From assembly GCF_029167645.1 (NCBI RefSeq), contig NZ_CP119147.1:5722501-5786500 (forward strand): a stretch of DNA of 64,000 nt, given 5' to 3'. How positions within the stretch are numbered: position 1 is the stretch's first letter; every line of letters starts with the position of its first letter. Positions 1 through 8,500 of the stretch are shown here, one piece after another. Under the pieces are notes generated by a model, which worked only from the letters and a program-made list of their open reading frames with translations, made no database searches and had not been told where the DNA came from. A program made the position numbers and the translations under genes. Origin of the DNA: Streptomyces sp. AM 2-1-1 (GTDB taxonomy: Bacteria; Actinomycetota; Actinomycetes; Streptomycetales; Streptomycetaceae).

Positions 1-1758
1 CTCTTCCCCCCGGCGGTGTACTACTACCGCGTCGGCCTCCGTCTCTCGCCCGACATCGGTTCCAACGAGGGGGACACCCCCCTCCACCGGTTCATGAGCG
101 AGCCGATCGACCGGCTGTACGGGGGCGCTTCCGACGCGGGCACCGACATGGTGAAACTCCTCAGCTTCGACTCGGCGGTGATGGCGGCCCGCGGCGTCCA
201 CGACCACCTCATGGCCACCCACGAGCTGATCACGGGCATGGCCCGCGACATCGACGTGCCCGAAGCGGAACTCCAGGGCAGTGCGGCCGGTGCGCTCAAG
301 GACGCACTCACCGGTATCGCCAACGAGTTCGAGGACCTCGCGGTGCAGATGACGACACCCCGGGAGTTCACCGGAGAGATCGACCGGGCCCGCAGTCAGC
401 TGCGCGATTCCACCATGGCACTCAGCCGCGCCTACGAGACCTGGCGGAACAGTCCCGGCGCGTGGCCCGCCCAGCGGGTCATCCATCTGTTCCACCAGAC
501 CTTCGATCCCTTCGTCGGGCGGGCCGCCCAGACGGTGAGCGGGGCGGCGGGGCCCGTCATCCAGACCCCCCTCGGCGCGCCCGCCGACCAGGGCTTCTGG
601 GACCGTATGGAGGACCGCGCCAAGCAGGACTGGAAGACCGGCGTAGTGGACAACCTGGACGCCGCCGCGCGCACCCAACTGCCCGCCATCGACGGGGCGT
701 ACAGCACGGCCGCCGCTCTCATCCCGGGCGTGACCGCACCGAGCTGGCGCACACCGGACAACGCCGGGACCGCCGGCGCGAGTCCTTACGCCACCGGGGC
801 GGACGGCACCCCCACCGGCGCGGCCGCGCGAGCCGCCGAGGCAGCGCGGGCCCGGGCCGAGGAGGCCCTCACCGACGGCGGCGCCGCGACGGGCGACAGC
901 GGCCTCGCGGCCCGGTCCTTCGCCGCGACCCCGGGATCCGCACAGGCCGACGACGGCACGGCGGCGTACTCCGACGACCTCGCGGACACCGCCGCCCTGC
1001 GCGAGCAGGCCCTCCGGAACGCGGTCGAGCAGGCGGGCTCCGGAGCGCTCAGCACCGACGGCGTCGGCACGGGCGGTCTCACCGCCACGGACGGCGGGAC
1101 CGGATACGACGGCGGAGCGTACCCGAGTGGCTCGCTCGTCAACGCCGACGGTACGGTGACCGCTCCGGGCGGTGGCCTCCTGAGGAACGCCAACGGGAGC
1201 CCGGTCAAGGCCCCGGCGGGCGCCTACCAGACCCAGCAGGCGCGGATCCGCCGGTCCCAGGCCCTGGAGGACGCCGCCAAGGCGCAGGACAAGGCGTATC
1301 AGGAGCAGCTGAGACGGCAGCAGCAGTCCTCCGCGCAGAGCGCCGCGCAGCAGCGCTCACTCGAACAGTCCCTCCAGCGTGCCCGGTCCTCCGCGCGCAC
1401 CACCGGCCTCGACGCCCATGCCCTCGAAACCGCCCGCAGCGCCGGGGCGACCCTGCGCGTGAAGCAGCCGGACGGCAGCTACACCGACTACACCAAGGCC
1501 GCCGGGGAGACCGCGGCGCCCCGGGCGACCCGGGTGCGCACGTCCTCCGTCGAGCCGGTCACCGGTGCGGCCGAGGAGGCGGCGCTCAGCGGCCGGCGTT
1601 CCACCGCGTCCAGCGGTCCCGCGACTCCCCCCATGGGCGGCGGTATGTCGCCGGGCGGGGCCGGACAGGGGCAGGACAGGGAACGCAAGAGCTACCTCGA
1701 CGAGGACGAGGACACCTGGGGAACACGGCGTACCGGCGGCACAGGAGTGATCGGCTGA
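1..1758 (+). CDS. Ala/Gln-rich helical protein, 5' partial
   Basis: The reading frame is open to the left edge of the window, and the GTG at 16 has no ribosome binding site before it, so the gene most likely starts upstream. The first ~180 visible residues look helical and WXG100/PPE-like, with regularly spaced hydrophobic residues. They are followed by a long Ala/Gly/Thr-rich low-complexity stretch (about residues 235-400) and a Gln/Ala/Arg-rich probable coiled coil (about 400-470). Its stop overlaps the next start (TGATG at 1756-1760), so it is translationally coupled to the YbaB-like gene. I do not recognise the family for certain. Large Streptomyces proteins of this kind sit in ESX/type VII-like loci, which fits the neighbours. 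Substrate or structural partner of such a system is inference only. Confidence 0.6.
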   Translation, partial: LFPPAVYYYRVGLRLSPDIGSNEGDTPLHRFMSEPIDRLYGGASDAGTDMVKLLSFDSAVMAARGVHDHLMATHELITGMARDIDVPEAELQGSAAGALKDALTGIANEFEDLAVQMTTPREFTGEIDRARSQLRDSTMALSRAYETWRNSPGAWPAQRVIHLFHQTFDPFVGRAAQTVSGAAGPVIQTPLGAPADQGFWDRMEDRAKQDWKTGVVDNLDAAARTQLPAIDGAYSTAAALIPGVTAPSWRTPDNAGTAGASPYATGADGTPTGAAARAAEAARARAEEALTDGGAATGDSGLAARSFAATPGSAQADDGTAAYSDDLADTAALREQALRNAVEQAGSGALSTDGVGTGGLTATDGGTGYDGGAYPSGSLVNADGTVTAPGGGLLRNANGSPVKAPAGAYQTQQARIRRSQALEDAAKAQDKAYQEQLRRQQQSSAQSAAQQRSLEQSLQRARSSARTTGLDAHALETARSAGATLRVKQPDGSYTDYTKAAGETAAPRATRVRTSSVEPVTGAAEEAALSGRRSTASSGPATPPMGGGMSPGGAGQGQDRERKSYLDEDEDTWGTRRTGGTGVIG

Positions 1759-2240
1759 TGGACGAACGACGGTCACGGGGTCCGGCTCCGGCCATCGCCT
1801 CCGTGCTCCAGGAGCAGATCGGGGAGATGACCGAAAGCCTGCGCGCCCAGCGGGACAGGCTCCTGGAGACCCAGCGGGAACTGGAGGCGCGGACCATCAC
1901 CGTACGGTCGAAGGACCGTTCCGTCAGCGTGACCGTCGGGGCGCGCGGGGACGTCCGTGAGATCAGGTTCCACACCGAGGACCACCGCCGGCTGGACGCG
2001 GCCCGGATGGGCAAGGTCGTGCTCGACGTGGTCACCAAGGCCCAGGAGCAGGCGGGCCGGGAGGCGTACGAGGCGTTCGCGCCGTTGAGGGGCGCCGGTG
2101 CCGCGATGCGGCGCTCCATGGAGTCCGGCAGTGCGCTGGAGGAGCTGCTGGCGCCGCTGCGTGCCGCCACGGCCGACCCGATGGCGGGCGAAGCGCGGCA
2201 GGACGGCCCAGCCGCACGGAAGGGCTGGGCCGATGAGTGA
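1758..2240 (+). CDS. YbaB/EbfC-like protein
   Basis: This 160-residue protein starts with a long amphipathic helix (about residues 15-50, rich in Gln/Glu/Arg). It continues with the pattern TITVRSKDRSVSVTVGARGDVREI, split here as TITVRSKDRS and VSVTVGARGDVREI, which is typical of the YbaB/EbfC fold: a beta-hairpin with a conserved V-x-V-x-x-x-G-x-V. A C-terminal helix and a disordered Ala/Arg tail follow. Classical YbaB proteins are nucleoid-associated and ~100 residues. The longer actinobacterial versions occur in WXG100/type VII-like loci, where they probably act as structural partners rather than DNA binders. Start ATG at 1758 overlaps the stop of the upstream gene, and its own stop overlaps the next start (ATG at 2233), so three genes are coupled. 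Confidence 0.75.
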   Translation: MDERRSRGPAPAIASVLQEQIGEMTESLRAQRDRLLETQRELEARTITVRSKDRSVSVTVGARGDVREIRFHTEDHRRLDAARMGKVVLDVVTKAQEQAGREAYEAFAPLRGAGAAMRRSMESGSALEELLAPLRAATADPMAGEARQDGPAARKGWADE

Positions 2241-2559
2241 GGACCTGCGTACCACCGAGCAGCTCAAGGCACTGTTCGCGCAGTACCCCGGCGCGGCCGA
2301 CGCGCTGCGCCGTGTCAACCGGAACGTCGCCCGGATCAACGAGATCAACGCGCGGGGCGGCGGCGACGGCGAGGACGAGGCGTCGAAGCAGTACCGCGAG
2401 GCCATCACCGCCGGCATGCCCCCGATCACCCAGACCCTCGACCTGCTGAACGTGCTCGTCGACCAGCTCGGCGTGGACGGCACCGACGCCATGAAGATCT
2501 TCGACAAGGCCGAGGCCGAGGCCCAGCAGATCGGCGCGGCCTGGACCGAGGACTCCTGA
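2233..2559 (+). CDS. small helical WXG100-like partner protein
   Basis: This 108-residue acidic protein has no signal peptide and no cysteines. It reads as two or three helices broken by a Gly/Asp-rich turn near residues 42-47. Size and position, directly before a giant WXG-headed protein, fit an ESX/WXG100-type partner, but there is no W-x-G motif, so the assignment rests on context. The start ATG at 2233 overlaps the stop of the YbaB-like gene by a few bases. Only 24 bases separate its stop from the GTG of the giant gene. Function unknown. Confidence 0.6.
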   Translation: MSEDLRTTEQLKALFAQYPGAADALRRVNRNVARINEINARGGGDGEDEASKQYREAITAGMPPITQTLDLLNVLVDQLGVDGTDAMKIFDKAEAEAQQIGAAWTEDS

Positions 2560-2583
2560 GATGGGGAGTTCCCGGCGGCGCCC

Positions 2584-5500
2584 GTGCTGACCCCCAGCCC
2601 GCAGGCGCAGGAGCTGATGAAGGCACTCACCGGCATGGAGTGGCCGTCGATCAACGAGGACGAACTGCGCGAGGCCGCCGACCTGTACGAGTCCACGGCC
2701 GAGGACTTCGACACCATGCGGGACGAGCTCGCCGAGCTGGCCCGGTACATCAGGGAGAACTTCTCGGGCGAGGCGGCCCAGGCGTTCGTCCGCTACGCCG
2801 AGCTGCTCACCGGCGGCGAGGCACCCGCACTCTCCGGGGTGAAGGACCAGGCGGCCAACCTCGCGCACATCGCCGACGACACCGCGACCGACGCCGAATA
2901 CGTCAAGTGGATGATCCTCGCGCAGATGATCGAGCTCATCGCGGAGATGATCTTCGAGGCGGCGGTCTGGTGGGTGCCGGGCCTCGGTCAGGCCGTCACC
3001 GCCCACGTGTCGCTGCTGACCATGCTGGTCAGGCTGCTGGTGCCCCGGTTGATCCGGGCGCTCGTCCGGAGCATCGCCGTACACACGGCGATCAGCGTCG
3101 CGATGGGGCTGGCGATGGACGCACTCATCCAGGGCGTCCAGATGGCCATGGGCAACCGTGAAACCTGGAGTACGGACGCCACGATCCAGGCGCTCGCCTA
3201 CGGCGCGGTCCAAGGGCTGGTGGGCGGTGCGACGAGTTTCGCCGGCGCGGCGGCCGGCGCGCGGATCGGCCGGACGCTGGGCAGCGACTTCACCAAGATC
3301 CTCACCCAGGAGGCCGGCGGGAAGATCGCCTCGCTCGCCGGCTCAGCCCGCGAGGGGAGACGTCTGGCGGACGGCCTCGCCGGCACGCTGGGCGGAATGA
3401 ACGCGGACCTGGCCAAGGGTCTGAACAAGTCCGCCAACGAGTCACTGGCGGAGGCGTTCGTGCGCGGCACCGGCGACCAGTTCGCCCGCTCGGCACTGAG
3501 AGGGATGTCCAGGGAGCGGGCCCGGGAGGTCGGGACCACCTGGGCGAGGACGGTCCTCAGGGAGTGGACGGGGCCGGGATCGGCGACCGCGGTGAGCGGG
3601 GTCCTCCGCGAGGAGCTCGCGGGCCTGGTGCGGGGGCCGGCCCTGCGGGTGCTGGCCGACGATCTCCCCGACGCCATGTCGAAGGCCGGGATCGGCCCGT
3701 CGAAGGGCTTCCTGCTCGGGCAGTACGGCACCGACATGCTGTTCGAGGGGGTGTCGCAGAACCTGTCGGAGGGCGCGTACAACGTCCTGACGACGGGGCA
3801 GTTCACCACCACGGGCCAGACGTTCCTCTCGGGCTTCCTCACGACCGGCGTCAGCCATGCGGGGCGGCACTTCGTGGTACGGCCGCTGATGCACGAACTG
3901 GGCCAGGACCACGCGTGGGTCCAGAAACTCAACGACCGGCTGGCGGCCCTGGACGGGCCCGAGCACGGGTGGCCGGTCAACGGGGCGGGCCCGCCGGCTT
4001 CGGGAACGGACGCCCTCGGTACTGGCTCACAGCCGCCGGCCGGGTACACGGCGGACGGACGGCAGGACATGGCCCACGGGATCCCGCCCGGGGACGACGG
4101 CACGGAGAGGGCCCCGTACCAGGAGCCGGTCGCTCCGCGCCGCACGGCCGCCGGCAACGACGGCGTTCCGGCGCCGCCCGGACCCGCCCCGGTCCTCCCG
4201 CACACGTCCCCGACGGTGCTCGCCGCCACTCCCGCTCCCGCCCCGGTGGCCGGACCACCGCAGCCACGGGCCACCTCCGGCGTGTCCGTCGGCGAATCCG
4301 CACCCGTGACGGGGCGGTCCACCGAACCGGCACCGCCCGCACCCCAGCAGCCGAAGTCCGTACCGACGTCTTCCGGCCGACGGATCACCGAGAGCGTCGT
4401 CCCGTCCGTGGAGCGGGCGCCCGTACCGCGGCCACTGCCGCTCCTCCCCCCGCCGGCCGACGCGGACCGGACGTTCAACCCGAACGCGCCGGTCTTCGGC
4501 GGCGGCCCGGACGACGCCGGAGGCCCTCACGACATCCCGGAACCCCTCGGGCAGCCCTCCCAGGTGTTCACGGAGGACGGGGCGCGAGCGGAAGGCGTCC
4601 TCTCTCCCTCCGCGCCGCAGAACACGAACACACCGGACACGGTCGAATCGGACCCGCCCGTCACGGACGCCAGGACCTCGCCCGCCCCGTCCGTCGAGCC
4701 CGACGGCACCCCCTTCGTCCCCGCAGCGCCCGACGAGAACGGCCCGCCGCACCATCTCTTCGACGTCGCACGGTACGAGACCTCCTCGCCGCACACGTCG
4801 CAGGAGCCATCCGCCGACCGGCACGGACCCACCAGCTCCGCCGCCCAGGCACCGCGGGACGACGCGACGTCGACCGTCACCCCTCTCCACCCGGGCGGGT
4901 CAGGGGCGAGCGCCGGGATGGCGAGGATCATCCTGAACGTCCCCGGGCAGCGTGCCGGCATTCCCCTCGCCGCACAGTCGACGGACCACGTTCCCCTGGT
5001 CGCCCGGCTGCTCGACAGGCTGCCCCGGCCGATCGCGACCCTGCTCGCCGACAGGACCCCTCAGCTCGCGGCGCTTCTCGGGAGCGACACGGAGAGCCTC
5101 CTCGGTGACGGTCGCACTCTGTTCTTCGGCGATCCGCTCGACCCGTACGTCGCCACCCTCACGCTCCGCCTCGGAGAGTGGCGTCGCATCGATCCGGGGG
5201 CCCTGCCCCAGCCCTACAAGTTCGACACGATCGACCAGCACGTGAAGTCCCGGAGCGTCACCGCCACGGAGAGCCGGGGTGTCACGGGTGCGCTGACCGT
5301 GCCGCTGGCCGGTTCCGTCACACCCACGGGCACCGGCCAGGTCTCGGTGTCCCTGGCGACGAGTGAGACCAGGGCGGTCGAGCTCGGCCAGGCACACATG
5401 CTCCAGCGCGAGACCAGGGCCGCCGAGGCCACGGAGACGTACGTCATGACAGCGCGGCTGGAGCTGGAGGTCGAGCGGCTGCGCGAGGACGGCTCCCCGT

Positions 5501-8500
5501 CCCCGGAGTCCGCGACGTCACGGCTGACCGTGAGGGACGGCGCGACGGTCGAAGTCCCCGTCGGCGCCCGGCAGAAGCCGACGAGCGACCTCATGACGGC
5601 CGAACTGCCGCACGGGGTGGCGCTGGGATCGGGTCACGTCGAAGGATTCGGACCGGTGGGTGACCTGCCGCGCTGGGCGGCGCGGGGGGCGGGCGAGGGG
5701 CAGACTCCCGAGCAGATCCACCACTTCTTCTCCTCCCACTCTCTCAGAGCGGGAGGTACGGAACTGCTCAAGGGGACTCTCGACGCACCCCGGGGCTACA
5801 CCGTCGGCGGTCTCCGCCTCGGTGCGTACCACCCCCTGTCCCTCTCCACCACGCACGAGATGCGGGACAGCGATCAGTTCACCCAGAGTGAGTCGGTCAA
5901 CCGGGCGACCAGCAACAAAGTCGGAGCGGGCGCCCTGGTGGGAGTATCGGCGTCCGCCGGGCCGGCGAGGATGACGGGAGGACTCGCGGCCACGGCCTCA
6001 CTGAACACCTCGCACACCGACAGCCACGGCTCCTCGTCCGGTACGAAGACCGTCGCACGCATCAAGAACTCGCGGACGGTGCTGGGACTCCAGGAGATCA
6101 GCTTCGTCGTCACCCGCCCGGACAGCGGGACGGCCGGCGTCTCGACCTGGGTCCTGGTGCGCCAGCCCCTCGACGACGTCCGCGCCGCGGCGGGACTGCC
6201 CACGGACCGGATCGTCCTCACCGGGGACCGGGTGCCCGACCCCGAACAGCTCCGCCGGGGCGGGGACCGGGCGTACGACCTCACCTTCACCCGGACGGAG
6301 AACCTCGTGTTCCGCGGAGCGGACGGAGGACCGCTGACCGCCGACGCGTTCGTGGACCACGTCCTGGCCTCGCTGCGGACGAAGGGGAGCGGCGACGTCC
6401 CTTTCATGTCCCGCGAGGAATGGAAGGCGTTCCGCCCCGCCCCTTGGTACAAGCCGCCCAGCGACCGGCAGCGTGCCTTCCACAACACCCAGGCCGTCAT
6501 GAACGCGGTGCGGCCCGGCCTGCTCGCCGACCGGGCGGACCAACTGCACAACGGCGGCGTACGTGTACCCCTGTTCGGCCGGTCCTTCCTCAACCGTCAC
6601 TTCCACACGCTGGTCCTGCGGATGCCCGGTCCGGCCTGGACCTACCGTCACACCGATCCCCATCAGCTGCTCCGGTTCAACACCCCCGGCCAGGTGAAGA
6701 CGAGCCACGGGCGGACCGTCACCGGAGAAGCGTCCGTCGGGCTGGAGTTCGCGCCCCGCGTCTCCCTCTTCGGACTCTCCCTCGGCGGCTCGGCAGGCGG
6801 CCGGGCCCAGGCGAGCCGCACGGTGTCCACCGAGGTGGCCACCTCCTCCGGACGTGACAACGCCCTGGTCACCACGACCCTGACCGGGACCCACGTGTTC
6901 GAGGTCGTGGGCGCCCTCGAAGCGGAACTGGTCGGCAACCGGGTCTCCCAGCCCGGACTGTCGTGGCTGGGGAGCCTCGGACTTCCCCCTCTCGCGCTGC
7001 GCAGGCTCCCGAAGTCCGCGCCCATCGTGCTGGGCGGCTTCGACGCGCTCGTCCACGTGCCCGAGCAACGGCTCCCGGGCGGGAGACGGAGTGCCGACGA
7101 GGTCGACGGTGACGTCGGCAACCGGGAGCCCGGAAACGGCCGGCGGACCGTCCTGCCCGAGCGCGACCTCAGCGGCGCCCCCCTGCTCACCTCGAAGGTC
7201 CGCACCGGCGGCACGCTTCTCGCGGGGATTCTGACCTCGATCGCCGAGGCGGCGGGCAACCCGAGCGGGTTCACCGACGAGGGTGGTCTCGTCCACAGCC
7301 GGGTGCACCAGTGGCTCGCCGGCCTCACCAGCCACCCCGAGCTGTTCTTCTCCCCCGACGGGGTGCTGCTGAGCGGCGTGAGCGACTCCAGCCTGGTGCG
7401 GGGGTTCGAGGGATCCGTACGCCTCCGGGCGCGGCGTACGCGCCTGAGCGTGTCCGGGCCCACCATGACGCTGGAGCCCGAGCAGAACACCAACCACTCG
7501 ACGGCCGTTTCGGAAAGCTCGTCGACGGCGAGGAAGGCGACGCTGGGCGCGGCGTTCTCACCCATCGCCCGGCAGAGTGCCGGTTCGAGCGGTACGTACG
7601 CGGCCCATGCCGAGACGACCCTCCTCTCGAGGGAGAGGAACGCCGCACAGTCGCGGACCACCACCAGCGACACCAACCTGGTGCAGACGGACGAGGAGTT
7701 CGTGCTGCTCGACGGCGACATCGAGGTCGAGTGGGCCGTGGAGGGCCGACCGACGGGCGCGGCCTCCGCGTTCATGTCCGACGTCCGTACGCCCTCCGGG
7801 ACCGTCCCGTGGACGGGCCGGGCGAGCAGTCCGGTCCATCTCACCGGCTCGGTGACCATCGCCGACGGTTACCAGGGGCTCATGACCCCTCGCGACCTGC
7901 ACGCCCTCGGACTCGTCGATGACGGCTTGGGTGCCTGGCCGGGGCGCGGTCTCGCGGGGCTCGTCGAGGTCCCCGGCTGGATGCACGACGACAGCATCGA
8001 CTTCTACCCACTGGCCACGTCGGTCGCGGCCACCCCGAGCACGCCGGCCCCCGGGGCACCGCCGTCCACCTCGGACGCGGACTCGGCCGCCGTGCGGCGG
8101 ATCGACCAGGCGCTGGCGACGCTCGAGAAGCTGGGTGTGGGGCAGCGCGGCCGGGACACCCTCCACACACTGGTCAGCGACCAGTCCTTCCGGGCCGCCG
8201 TCCAGGCCGGGGTCGGACAGCTGGGCCGCGTCCGTGGGGGAGAGAAGCACTTCCTCGGAAAGATCTTCCACGGAGGAAGGAACCTCGAAGTGCGGGTCAC
8301 CCACACCCGGGTCGGCGCGCACACCGTCGTCGCGGCAGCCGGGGTCGGCGACATCGAGAGTACGTTCACCACTGTCGCGGCGGACTCCTCCGCGTCCTCC
8401 TCCAGCAGCGGATTCAGCGCGGGAGCGGGTTCCAGCCGGCGGAGCGGCGCCGGAGCGGTGACGGGCGGAGCCGGACCGGACGGCACCGGCAGCGGCTCAC

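Noticed and set aside
462..2240. Long plus-strand frame starting at 462 that includes the YbaB-like gene
   Set aside because: The part before 1758 is an Arg-rich shadow of the first gene; the real start is the coupled ATG at 1758.
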